Of a stretch of 64,000 nt of DNA, positions 19,500-27,983 are shown piece after piece. The DNA lies in the NCBI GenBank assembly GCA_913050115.1, contig CAJWZU010000002.1:28543-92542 (forward strand). The letters are read 5' to 3'. Made by a program: the position numbers and the translations under genes. The notes below the pieces were generated by a model that saw only the letters and a list, made by a program, of their open reading frames with translations, made no database searches and was not told the DNA's origin. Every line of letters begins with the position of its first letter. The stretch's first letter is position 1. The stretch is from an uncultured Cellvibrionales bacterium. GTDB lineage: Bacteria; Pseudomonadota; Gammaproteobacteria; Pseudomonadales; Cellvibrionaceae.

Positions 19500-20753
19500 A
19501 TGTCATACCTATTTAAATCATTTGCTCGAGCGGCTTTAACTGGCGCGCTTTGGATGTTGTTGGCGCTGTATTTAATTACTCAAGTTATTGAACTGTGTGC
19601 GGTTATTGAACGCGACTTAAAGCTTCAGGCGCGGCCTTTAGCCGAGCGAATATTTCCCCGGACAGTTTCACCTTATTCATCTACCCCGGTATTGACGTTG
19701 CTGAATCTAGAGCGGCAGCTGGGTTTGTTGTCGACCGAACAGCATCAATTGGCATTGCAAATACAGGCGCATGCCGTCGCGACTCTGCGAGACCAATTTA
19801 CTGCGCCCGCAGCACTAAACCGAGATCAGGCTCTGAAGTTTTTAATGCTGCTCGGGGACTATGTCGACAAACACTATGTTTACCAAACTAACGTGCCATT
19901 GGGGCAGGGTTTAATTAATGGCGCGCTCGACTGCGATATGCGAGTATTTTTGTACTTATCGGTTGCTGAGACTTTGGGTTATCACGATTTTTATTTTGTG
20001 CTGACGCCTGGCCATGCGCTAGTAGGCTGGCAGGCGAGTGATAGCCAGCCGCTGTTGTGGGAGACAACCTCCACACAGGGCAATATTGCCGAGCTATCTA
20101 ATAGCCGTTTATATAAGCCAGTAGCGAGCAAACGTTATGGCGACTATCAATTGGCATCGGCAAGAAGCTCGCTAATGCAATCGCAGCTAACTGCAGCTGC
20201 AGCGTGGTCACTCTCGCGAGGTCCAAAAGCGGATGATTTAGATCGCGCTCTGGCGCTGTTTGATAATTCGCTTGAACAATTTTATACAGCCAATATTGCC
20301 GCGGCTAAAGTGCTACTGGGTAGTCGCGATCTAGTTGCTGATATACCTCGTTCCAAAGCCTATGCCGATTACGCACAAACTTATCCCCATGCGTTGGGGG
20401 CACAGCTCTACCAGTTGTCGCTGTTTTTATTAGAGCAACATATATCCAACGAGGAAAAACTGCGGGCGCTGGCACATGCCGAGAAATTGTTAGAGCAGGG
20501 TATGGTAAACCCAGTCGTTGAGACAGTGCTGCGGCGCTTTGGAAATTCATGGCAGCAGTTCAATGGGATTCAGCTACAGCATTTTGCGCAACGTCTGGGC
20601 CGTGTTCTTTATCCTAGTCAGCCCTTTTTAAGGGCGCGCGATAGCGTTGCCGAGGGCCGAACCGTTATTGTTGCGTCAGTTTATTGTGCATTGTTGGCGG
20701 TACTAATCAGGGTATTTATATTGGGTTTAAAAAAATGGCGGCAGCCTAGTTGA
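19500..20753 (+). CDS. Membrane-anchored transglutaminase-like protein
   Basis: 417 aa with an N-terminal TM (about 10-31) and a C-terminal TM (about 390-408). The middle region is probably periplasmic. It shows a transglutaminase/NlpC-like core: GALDCDMRVFLYLSVAETLGY with Cys145, TPGHALVGW with His172 and LLWETTS with Glu188, a plausible Cys-His-acid triad. A helical TPR-like part follows (200-370). I cannot assign a named family. It sits 20 nt after a diguanylate cyclase with a periplasmic domain. Cysteine proteases of related fold (LapG) work with c-di-GMP receptors, but this is not LapG-like in sequence, so any such link is speculation. Confidence 0.68.
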   Translation: MSYLFKSFARAALTGALWMLLALYLITQVIELCAVIERDLKLQARPLAERIFPRTVSPYSSTPVLTLLNLERQLGLLSTEQHQLALQIQAHAVATLRDQFTAPAALNRDQALKFLMLLGDYVDKHYVYQTNVPLGQGLINGALDCDMRVFLYLSVAETLGYHDFYFVLTPGHALVGWQASDSQPLLWETTSTQGNIAELSNSRLYKPVASKRYGDYQLASARSSLMQSQLTAAAAWSLSRGPKADDLDRALALFDNSLEQFYTANIAAAKVLLGSRDLVADIPRSKAYADYAQTYPHALGAQLYQLSLFLLEQHISNEEKLRALAHAEKLLEQGMVNPVVETVLRRFGNSWQQFNGIQLQHFAQRLGRVLYPSQPFLRARDSVAEGRTVIVASVYCALLAVLIRVFILGLKKWRQPS

Positions 20754-21269
20754 ACTGAATGTATATGACCAAAAACGGTTAATCATGGCTGTAATGTTTT
20801 CGCGCTGTCAGCCAACATTGATATTTATTATTGGATCGACGTTCAACGGTGTTCTAGGTTCGCAGGCCAGCGCCGCTGTCGCTGCCGGTATCGGCTCTAC
20901 AACTAGCGTTTGAGGCGAGTCATATTAGACCAATGAGTGGCCGGTGATAAAGTGTAGGCACCGCGCCTAACAATATAATGATGGCAATGACCTTGCTGTG
21001 ACTCGCTTTGCGCTCGGTCAATAACTGAGCATAGAGGTGTAAAAGAGTTCAGCGAGAATCTACAGCGCTCCGTTAAATAAGCGTCAAAAGCCCCTACTAT
21101 GTGCCATAACAGTCGTTTTCTATAGGCCATTCGCTTTGATGAGGCCAGAATAGACAATCTATACCCTCAAAGCTGTATAGCTAAAGAAAAATCCGGTATC
21201 TTGGCGGACTTATTCTTCTGCCATACAACAGTGCAGTAGCACGAACCTTATTAGAGGGAGCTTTAGACA
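20754..21269. other. Intergenic region before the DUF3581 gene
   Basis: About 515 nt. An 84-codon minus frame (20903-21157) is open but unlike any protein I know. A small hairpin TAGGC-ACCGC-GCCTA lies at 20955-20969. The leader of the next gene ends with AGAGGGAG, a good ribosome binding site. Confidence 0.45.
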
Positions 21270-21956
21270 ATGTTAAGTGCATATTATCAGCAGCAGGATG
21301 ACAAAGTATCGTTTACTCGCGAGCAGGGTAGCGGTTTTGCCAAGACTCTCGCTGACGACTTCAATCCTCTGCATAATGTCGATGCCAAGCGCTTCTGCGT
21401 CCCGGGCGACCTGCTGTTTTCACTGGTGCTGGACAAGTATGGCGTGAGCGAGAAGATGAACTTCTCTTTTCTCGGTATGGTAACTGACACGGTTGAATTA
21501 CAGATGCCCGCCGCGGCCAAAGGACTAGAATTTAGCGATGGCGACAAGGCCTATTTAACAGTGAATCGCAGTGGTCAGTCGAGCCAAAACCCGGAGCTGA
21601 TTGAAAATCTGATCAGAGCTTATGTGGCTTTTTCCGGCACCGCCTTCCCACAGGTGATCGTACCGTTGATGGCCGAACAAGATGCCATGATAAGTCCCAA
21701 GCGCCCTATGGTCATGTACCAGTCAATGGCAATCGAGTTAGATCGTCTGGATATTTGCGCTCCGACATTGGCCCCCAGCAAGCCTTCGTTTAACTACGAA
21801 GGTAAGCGCGGTTCAATTACTCTGCGCTTTAATTTAATAGAAAACGATGAAATCGTCGGTCGTGGCGAGAAACATATGTTGGTTTCAGGGATTCAGAGTT
21901 ATATCGAGGAGGCTATGGATGGCCTTATCAGTGCTTACAACGACAGTAAACTTTAG
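21270..21956 (+). CDS. DUF3581 family protein
   Basis: 228 aa. The conserved start region FTREQGSGFAKTLADDFNPLHNVDAKRFCVPGDLLFSLVL (about 15-54) is characteristic of DUF3581, a cytoplasmic gammaproteobacterial family with a hot-dog-like (MaoC-like) flavour: the DFNPLH and FCVPGDLLF pattern recalls dehydratase/thioesterase hot-dog proteins. Function is not established. A strong ribosome binding site (GAGGGAG) precedes it and a terminator follows, so it is monocistronic. Confidence 0.85.
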   Translation: MLSAYYQQQDDKVSFTREQGSGFAKTLADDFNPLHNVDAKRFCVPGDLLFSLVLDKYGVSEKMNFSFLGMVTDTVELQMPAAAKGLEFSDGDKAYLTVNRSGQSSQNPELIENLIRAYVAFSGTAFPQVIVPLMAEQDAMISPKRPMVMYQSMAIELDRLDICAPTLAPSKPSFNYEGKRGSITLRFNLIENDEIVGRGEKHMLVSGIQSYIEEAMDGLISAYNDSKL

Positions 21957-21989
21957 AGTGGGTTAGCGGGTAAGTAAGGTGAGTAGCTT

Positions 21990-22009
21990 AAGCCTATTAT
22001 TAGGCTTTT
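21990..22009 (+). terminator. Intrinsic terminator after the DUF3581 gene
   Basis: Stem AAGCCTA-TTAT-TAGGCTT followed by a short T run. Confidence 0.7.
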
Positions 22010-22586
22010 GTTTCTCGATAACTACTTCCGCGTCGGCTAAAACGCCTACTATTGGTATTCTAAATAAGAAGAGTTTGTGTAACATTGCAGTAATTTAGTT
22101 GCTAAATCCTTTCAGTATTGCATTACTCTAATAAGTGATATCCCCGTAATGCTGCAAAACCTATATTTATGTCCTATGGGTAGTTTCGCCATCTATATAT
22201 CGGCATTCCAATGCCCTGTCCAAAACGTCTTTGATGGACGCACGGTATTTTTTCAGCTAGTTAACTATTAATATATGCCCCTTACTAGTCTATATTAAAT
22301 ATTAGGGACAATTGAAAAGAATTAATGCAATCGTTTTTTATATTCTGGTCGTAATGAACGCTATAAGACAGGTTTTTATAAAATCTTAAGGCTGTCGAAA
22401 ATAATAAAAAAATGGCTAATAATAATTTTTATAAAAAATTTACAGCGACGTGTTTTGTTGGTTTATATGAAAAAACCTTAAGATAAAATAAAATTTTGAA
22501 CATTAATAATTTAATCTTACTATTTAAAAACAGTATTAAATTTTTTCACTCAGGTAAAATTTCTGGTCTATTACCCCCTCTTGATA
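22010..22586. other. AT-rich gap downstream of umuC
   Basis: No gene seen. From about 22260 to 22560 the sequence is strikingly AT-rich, with runs such as AATAATAAAAAAATGGC and AATAATAATTTTTATAAAAA, unlike the flanking genes. A dispersed repeat copy lies at its left end. Confidence 0.5.
22043..22068. repeat. Dispersed short repeat, copy C
   Basis: CGCCTACTATTGGTATTCTA and a few more bases, matching the copy at 15928 with several changes. The match continues leftwards to about 22021. Confidence 0.5.
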
Positions 22587-23840
22587 TTAGCATCTCACCT
22601 TGGGTATCTCTTTCCAGCGCGTTGTATAAGCCGGGCTTAGCAGCTCTTGTCGCATAGACCAACGGCCCTGGATGCCCTCAGCGGCGACATGTGCAGTGTG
22701 TCGACCAAACTTCTGATTTATCCCATCAAGACATTTCATCAGCGCCTGTGATTCGTCTGTTTGACCTTTGCAGAACAAATCCACCTGTAAGTTTTCAGGG
22801 CTGCACAGCTCCACAATCCCGACACCAGCTTTGGCATAGGCATACCCAGGCCTGTATAGCTTTTCGATGGCACTCATAACACTGGATTCAATCATGCGAG
22901 AGTCACTGCTGGGGTATGGCATTTGCACAGTTAGGGCATTGTAATAATAATCGTCACCATGGCGGCTGGTCTGCACAAATACTTGTAGGGTCTTGGCGAG
23001 TGAGTTCTGGGCGCGGAGCTTCTCTGCTGCTCGACCTGCATAGAGACAGGCAGCTTGCTGTAACTCGACCAAGGCATAGACTTTTTGCCCGAAAGAACGA
23101 GTCGAGTAAATCTGTTTTTTCGGCGGAGGCACTTCTTCTATCGGCAGACATGATTCTCCGTTGAGCTCAGCAATGGTTTTCTCAATGCCGACGCTAAATT
23201 GCTTCCGAAGCTGTTTAGTGTCGGCGTCTGCTAGTTCTGCAATAGTGGTAATGCCTAGCTCAATAAGGCGTTTATTCATACGCGAGCCAATACCCCAGAC
23301 CTCGGCCACCGGTAGACGCTCTAATAACCAGCGCCATTTTTGCGGTTCATCAAGTACACAGACCCCGTTGGTACGGGTTATTTTTTTTGCGGCATGATTT
23401 GCCAGTTTCGCCAAGGTCTTGGTCGGAGCTATACCCACACCTACAGGCATTCTGACTTCTTTCCACAGTTTATCTTTCATCGCCATGCCGTATTTTTTGA
23501 GATCAACCTGCATGCCTTCAAGCTCCAGAAACATCTCATCAATACTGTACACCTCAACTTTTGGGGAGAATGCCCGTAGTGTCTGCATTACTCGATTTGA
23601 GGTGTCTCCATAGAGAGGGTAATTGCTAGAAAATACGTGGACATTGTTCTGCTCTAGAAAGGGCTTTAATGTAAAGTAAGGATCAAAACCACCGATGCCC
23701 AAAGCCTTGGCTTCTTTGTTTTTGGCTACGATACAGCCGTCATTATTTGACAGCACTACAATCGGCTTACCCCGCAGATCAGGTCTGAATATTTGCTCAC
23801 AACTGGCATAGCAAGAGTTGCAATCAACAAGCGCAAACAT
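22587..23840 (-). CDS. umuC: DNA polymerase V catalytic subunit
   Basis: 417 aa, close to E. coli UmuC (422). Y-family catalytic residues are visible: MFALVDCNSCYASCE with Asp6, and YSIDEMF with Asp101/Glu102. The helix-hairpin-helix GIGSRMNKRLIELGITT and a C-terminal little-finger region follow. It carries out error-prone translesion synthesis with UmuD' and RecA. It starts 2 nt after the umuD stop and is under the same LexA-controlled promoter. Confidence 0.95.
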   Translation of the reverse strand: MFALVDCNSCYASCEQIFRPDLRGKPIVVLSNNDGCIVAKNKEAKALGIGGFDPYFTLKPFLEQNNVHVFSSNYPLYGDTSNRVMQTLRAFSPKVEVYSIDEMFLELEGMQVDLKKYGMAMKDKLWKEVRMPVGVGIAPTKTLAKLANHAAKKITRTNGVCVLDEPQKWRWLLERLPVAEVWGIGSRMNKRLIELGITTIAELADADTKQLRKQFSVGIEKTIAELNGESCLPIEEVPPPKKQIYSTRSFGQKVYALVELQQAACLYAGRAAEKLRAQNSLAKTLQVFVQTSRHGDDYYYNALTVQMPYPSSDSRMIESSVMSAIEKLYRPGYAYAKAGVGIVELCSPENLQVDLFCKGQTDESQALMKCLDGINQKFGRHTAHVAAEGIQGRWSMRQELLSPAYTTRWKEIPKVRC

Positions 23841-23842
23841 TG

Positions 23843-24271
23843 CTAACCCCGGCGTAAGTGGTGGATAGCATGTGCTACGACGCCCTCAATGATCAAATCG
23901 GTTTCATCCGGTAGAGGTATCGGAGGGTACTCAGGGTTGGCGGCTAGCAATTGGCGATTATTGACGTCGAAAATTTTACAGGTTAGCTCGCCATCCACGC
24001 TCGCGATCACTGTATCGCCCTGTTCTGCAGTGAGGGATCGGTCGATCACCAGTAGGTCACCGTTATAGATACCTACGCCCTGCATAGAGTCTCCGCAGGC
24101 CCTGGCGAAGTAGGTGCTGCTGGGGCGCTGTATCAGATGCTCGTTTAGATCTAGGCCTCGGTCGATATGGTCCTCCGCTGGCGATGGAAAACCCGCGGCC
24201 ACGCCGCAGCTGTAGAGTGGGAGTATTCGCTTGATGGGCGCGACCGATGGAATAATTTCTTGGAGTATCAT
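23843..24271 (-). CDS. umuD: DNA polymerase V protease subunit
   Basis: 142 aa. LexA-like self-cleaving protein: cleavage site Ala26-Gly27 in CGVAAGFPSP, catalytic Ser62 in GDSMQGVGI and Lys99 in ELTCKIF, each two residues further along than in E. coli. RecA filament-driven cleavage gives UmuD', which joins UmuC. A LexA box lies 11 nt before the start codon. Confidence 0.95.
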   Translation of the reverse strand: MILQEIIPSVAPIKRILPLYSCGVAAGFPSPAEDHIDRGLDLNEHLIQRPSSTYFARACGDSMQGVGIYNGDLLVIDRSLTAEQGDTVIASVDGELTCKIFDVNNRQLLAANPEYPPIPLPDETDLIIEGVVAHAIHHLRRG

Positions 24272-24281
24272 AATATCTTAA

Positions 24282-24297
24282 CTGGTTAAACATACAG
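24282..24297 (-). promoter_or_regulatory. LexA (SOS) box of umuDC
   Basis: Read on the minus strand it is CTGTATGTTTAACCAG, which fits CTG-N10-CAG. It overlaps a likely -10 (TATACT) and ends 10 nt before the umuD start codon, so LexA bound here would block transcription. Confidence 0.85.
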
Positions 24298-24612
24298 TAT
24301 AGCGAACTCTGGCTCAGAGTCCATTGCCAAAGGTGTAGATACCCTAGTAACTAATGGGGTTGTATGGCCCCGATGGGTATAGTGGCTATAGTACTGATGA
24401 CCTCAGTGAGGCTGGCTAGCATCGTTATCATACGATTCGCTCGGGTATTTGATTGACGCTTCAACGAGGTCACTCATGAGATTTTAGCTAAGCTGCCTAC
24501 TGAGTTGTTAGTAAGCTTACCTAGCCATCAAATGGCGATAGTTTTTTTGTTCTGAACATACCCTTGAGATCACCTACCACAGCGCTGCTTTTATTGAATA
24601 AGGAATATAGAT
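24298..24612. other. Divergent intergenic region umuDC / SBP-like gene
   Basis: About 315 nt holding the upstream part of the umuDC promoter and the leader of the plus-strand gene (AAGGAATA before its TTG start). Nothing else is recognised. Confidence 0.45.
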
Positions 24613-25374
24613 TTGAAATACAGTTTAAAAACAATAGGCTACTTACTGATGACCTATTTAGGCGCTTTAGGTATTGCTCAAGCTGAGTCAACCTCAGTCC
24701 ATGTGCAGTTAGTCACAGAAGACAGCTGGCCGCCCTATTCTGACGTAAATGGTCAGGGGCTATCTACTGATTTAGTGAGTGCAGCATATCTTGCTGTAGG
24801 CAAGCGAGTAACTGTTGATGTCATGCCCTATGCTCGGGTTGAACGGCACATTAGAGCGGGTTTGGTTGATGGCGGTTACAATGTGACACGCCAATCCTCT
24901 ACCGAAGAGATGTTTTTATTTGGCAATGAAGTGTTGTTTAGCGCGCCGGCATCATTTTTCTTTAAAGTAGGCAACGGCGCCCATTATAAATCTTATGATG
25001 ACCTACCCAATGATATACGTGTAGGTTTAATTATCGACTATGAGTATGGCGATATTTATGAAAAAAATGCTCATCGATTTAATGAGTTTCGCGTATCAAA
25101 GCAGAGTCAGCTGATAAAAATGCTCAAAACTGGCCGTATTGATGCGGCGATTATGTTTGATAAAGTAGCGGCTTATACATTGCGTGAACTCGATCTTTCT
25201 GTTGATTCAATTGACAAAGGTTTTCCTAATCATACCAGTGACATCTATGTGGCTTTTTCATTGAAACGCTCATCTTCCTCTCGCCATGCTAAATTACTAG
25301 ATCAAGGTTTGCGCCTTTTACGTGAAACTGGCGAGTATCAGATATTGGTTGAAAAGTCCTTGCAGGGTAATTAG
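24613..25374 (+). CDS. Periplasmic substrate-binding-like protein (SBP_bac_3 type)
   Basis: 253 aa from a TTG start, chosen because AAGGAATA precedes it and the first 24 residues then form a complete signal peptide ending GIAQA. The mature part has the family-3 solute-binding pattern LVTEDSWPPYSDVNGQGLSTDLVSAAY at the N-terminus and GRIDAAIMFDKVAAY in the hinge region. No ABC permease or ATPase is adjacent, so it is an orphan, as is common in marine gammaproteobacteria. The ligand is unknown (amino-acid-like by family). Confidence 0.8.
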   Translation: MKYSLKTIGYLLMTYLGALGIAQAESTSVHVQLVTEDSWPPYSDVNGQGLSTDLVSAAYLAVGKRVTVDVMPYARVERHIRAGLVDGGYNVTRQSSTEEMFLFGNEVLFSAPASFFFKVGNGAHYKSYDDLPNDIRVGLIIDYEYGDIYEKNAHRFNEFRVSKQSQLIKMLKTGRIDAAIMFDKVAAYTLRELDLSVDSIDKGFPNHTSDIYVAFSLKRSSSSRHAKLLDQGLRLLRETGEYQILVEKSLQGN

Positions 25375-25530
25375 CCACTTAAATGCCATCAAGTAAGCGG
25401 ATTTAAAATTCTTGTCTTTACTTGTGACACTGGTTAAACCTCTGTTTTAACCGTTATTTAGGCATACCATTTACCGCGTGCCACAGGACCGCTATGACAT
25501 TAGTAATTTATTTTTTATGGGGTCATTACA

Positions 25531-26436
25531 TTAGCGGCCGCCTTGGGGCGACAATAATTTCCAGTCTTTAACCTTGGCATTAATAACGCCCGCCGATCTA
25601 TAGGCCGCGTCGATTTCACCAGCAGTTTTAAGTTGAATAATACCGCGCTCAACGCAGTTCCAGGCGCGCCCCCCGGCAGCATTTTTTAGACTAAACAACC
25701 AGCGGCGCTGGCGCGGCATGTTGAGTTTAATTCCCGCTACCGGGTAGAGCTTAATATTGCCTCTCTCCAAAGCCATACTAGCGGTGCTCTGAAACGGCGC
25801 CAACATAAAGTTGGAACGGCCGCCTTTGATCATTTTTACTATGCTGGGCCAGTGGTTTTGGTAGTAAATATGCTGCAAATTAAGTGACTTGAGCAACTTA
25901 ATATCGTCGATCCAGAGCGGACTGACCACGGCGGTTAGCGTTTTGAAATCGACAAGTTTATCGATCTTCATTTGTGCGCCCGCCTTGCTGCTGTAAATGC
26001 CCACCTCAAGCGACTCGGTTATGGCGCTGCTCTGACGCAAATAGCGGCCACTCATATCATCACCGTTGGGCCACCAGGCTGTGTCACTGACGCTGGCATG
26101 GGCTTTTTCGATTAGCAAGGATGTGCGTGCATGATCATGGCTTTTCATTCGGACATAGCGGTAGGGGCCAGGACAGCCGCCGAGGCTAAGAGCGCGGTGT
26201 AGTAGTAGAACTTCGGCGTCCTCGCGATCTATCCCGTAGCGCCCTTGTTCAATGATTTCAGCGGGGTCGAGTGTGGCGGAATAATGGCGTAGCTGTAGTA
26301 ACCTTCTTTCCTCAATCAGCAGGCTGATTTGAGCGGGTTCAGGGTCGCTGTCGGCGAAGATTACTGGGCTGAATAACACCAATGATACGATAATCAGCCG
26401 TCGCAGGTAAAAAGCGTAAAGGCGATAGAGCGACAT
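25531..26436 (-). CDS. Periplasmic SBP-like hypothetical protein
   Basis: 301 aa if begun at the ATG at 26436. I prefer this to the longer frame from 26592 because MSLYRLYAFYLRRLIIVSLVLFSPVIFA then forms a normal signal peptide. The mature protein has alternating patterns like extracellular solute-binding proteins (YSSKAGAQMKIDKLVDFKTLTAVVSPLWIDDIKLLKSL, GGRSNFMLAPF, GEIDAAYRSAGV). Cys in GGCPGPYR and WNCVERG may form a disulfide. No transporter genes are near. Convergent with another orphan SBP-like gene. Confidence 0.65.
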   Translation of the reverse strand: MSLYRLYAFYLRRLIIVSLVLFSPVIFADSDPEPAQISLLIEERRLLQLRHYSATLDPAEIIEQGRYGIDREDAEVLLLHRALSLGGCPGPYRYVRMKSHDHARTSLLIEKAHASVSDTAWWPNGDDMSGRYLRQSSAITESLEVGIYSSKAGAQMKIDKLVDFKTLTAVVSPLWIDDIKLLKSLNLQHIYYQNHWPSIVKMIKGGRSNFMLAPFQSTASMALERGNIKLYPVAGIKLNMPRQRRWLFSLKNAAGGRAWNCVERGIIQLKTAGEIDAAYRSAGVINAKVKDWKLLSPQGGR

Positions 26437-27157
26437 AATTAGCGGTTTTGGGCTGTTAATATGCAAAATTCCCTGCTCAGTATCAATAGAGTGTGTGTGG
26501 TTTGAGTATTCAAGCCTCCGTAGGCTAAGGGCAAGCGCTGTGTATTTTGTTATTTTATAGTAGCACCAACTGCGGTTAACAGCTGACTGCAATAAAACCG
26601 TCTTTAGGGTTGCTGTTTGGCTTGGTTATTGTAGTAGCTGCACAGGCACAGAGAATAAATAGAATAGGGCGCATACATATGGCCCGAATAATTCTAGTAC
26701 AAGCCTGTATCTTGCTTTTTAAATATAACTCTAAAATCTATCGATAAAGAGTAATCGTGCCCAGTAAAAGGAATGCAAAAAAATAGCTTAGCCTCTTCCC
26801 TTTCTCAACGGCTGTATCTACCGCCTATAGTGGATATCTTTCAACACATTAGGTCGACGCTCGATCAGCTAATTCAGCAATTCAGCAACAGAGTCTAGCC
26901 AAATATTGAGTTTGGCCGCTCGATAGCCTCGAACGTCCTACAGCTAATGAGTTGGCATATACCACTGGTGTCGTTCTCAGCGAGTCCGCTGTTGCCCCGT
27001 TAGGCGCCAAGTCATTAACGTATGGGCCATGTTGGTGGCGAGTTTGCGAACGGCTGCCAATTAATGTTGGCTGAGCCGGTCAGTGGGCTGCAAATTGTCG
27101 GTATGAGTATTACACTAGCGGCTATATCTATGAATGGTAATAACCGGAGGAAACATA
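26437..27157. other. Long intergenic region before the SUKH gene
   Basis: About 720 nt with no supported gene. The ORF extension of the SBP-like gene (to 26592) lies here but looks non-coding. The last bases hold a strong ribosome binding site (CCGGAGGAAAC) for the next gene. Confidence 0.45.
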
Positions 27158-27559
27158 ATGGAAGACGTCATTGAAGAGCTACGCGACTGCGCCGAAACTG
27201 TGCCAGTGGCGTTAGATTTGCCGGATATGGACCAAATTGTGGAGGCTGAAGAGGTCATTCTCATCGGCCTGCCTTATGAGTTTAAGCAGTTTGAGTTGGA
27301 AGTTAGCGATTTGGTTATCGGCTCGCTAGAACCGGTCACTATTGCCGACCCGTCCTCGCATACCTATTTACCCGAAGTCACGGCCCAAGCCTGGAACGAT
27401 GGTCTGCCACGCGAGTATATTCCGCTGTGCCAGAGCGGTGCAGATTACTACTGTGTCGACGAGCAGGGCACGGTTAAATTTTGGTGCGAAGAGGTGATTA
27501 CCGAGCAGGAGTGGGAAACCGTGTGGCACTGGGCTCGCGATGTATGGATGCTGTCCTAG
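27158..27559 (+). CDS. SUKH-like (SMI1/KNR4) family protein
   Basis: 133 aa from the ATG at 27158, chosen because GGAGGAAACATA precedes it; an in-frame ATG at 27134 has no such site. The acidic protein contains GLPYEFKQFELEVSDLVIGSLEPVT and ends with the pattern PLCQSGADYYCVDEQGTVKFWCEEVITEQEWETVWHWARDVW, typical of SUKH domains. SUKH proteins are often immunity proteins to secreted toxins, but many stand alone. No toxin or polymorphic-toxin cassette is nearby, so the role is open. Confidence 0.75.
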   Translation: MEDVIEELRDCAETVPVALDLPDMDQIVEAEEVILIGLPYEFKQFELEVSDLVIGSLEPVTIADPSSHTYLPEVTAQAWNDGLPREYIPLCQSGADYYCVDEQGTVKFWCEEVITEQEWETVWHWARDVWMLS

Positions 27560-27598
27560 CGTAACAATAATCTTGTAACTGTAATTTTGAGATTGGTT

Positions 27599-27933
27599 AT
27601 GGAATTTCATTTTAAGATTGCAGCTAAAGTCCGTGACTACGACTTGGGTATTCAAGGCGTGACTAATAACGCGGCTTATTTAAACTATTGTGAACATATC
27701 CGGCATGAGTTTCTGCTGCACAAGGGCATCGATTTTGCCGCGTCGGCACGACAGAATATTAATCTGATGGTGGCGGCGAGCGCTATTACCGCTGTATTCG
27801 CCTCGAACCTGAAGGCCGAGTTAGGTTCGCATTTGTGTAGCAAATTTATCGCAGCGCCGATGACAAATTGGCTTTTTCGGCCAGAGCGATAGGGGTGGCT
27901 CTGAACGAGCGCGCTCGGCCATTTTTACCCTAG
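27599..27933 (+). pseudogene. Broken acyl-CoA thioesterase (4HBT hot-dog) gene
   Basis: The first part (27599 on) encodes EFHFKIAAKVRDYDLGIQ, then NNAAYLNYCEHIRHEFLL and GIDFAA, the N-terminal half of a YbgC/4HBT-like thioesterase with the catalytic-loop Asp (here DYD). After NLMVAAS the frame stops making sense. The homologous C-terminal half continues in another frame as IRLEPEGRVRFAFV, a TAG at 27838-27840, then QIYRSADDKLAFSARAIG and VALNERARPFLP to 27933. Compared with the family about 15 residues are missing at the junction. So there is one deletion/frameshift and one nonsense codon. Confidence 0.8.
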
Positions 27934-27983
27934 GCGCTGGCCGCTATTCTCTCTGAACGGAGTTAATTGATGCGGACTGTTAT

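Noticed and set aside
20903..21157. 84-codon minus frame
   Set aside because: No ribosome site and no homology that I recognise.
26437..26592. N-terminal extension of the SBP-like gene
   Set aside because: It would place the signal peptide at residue 53; the internal ATG gives a normal exported protein.
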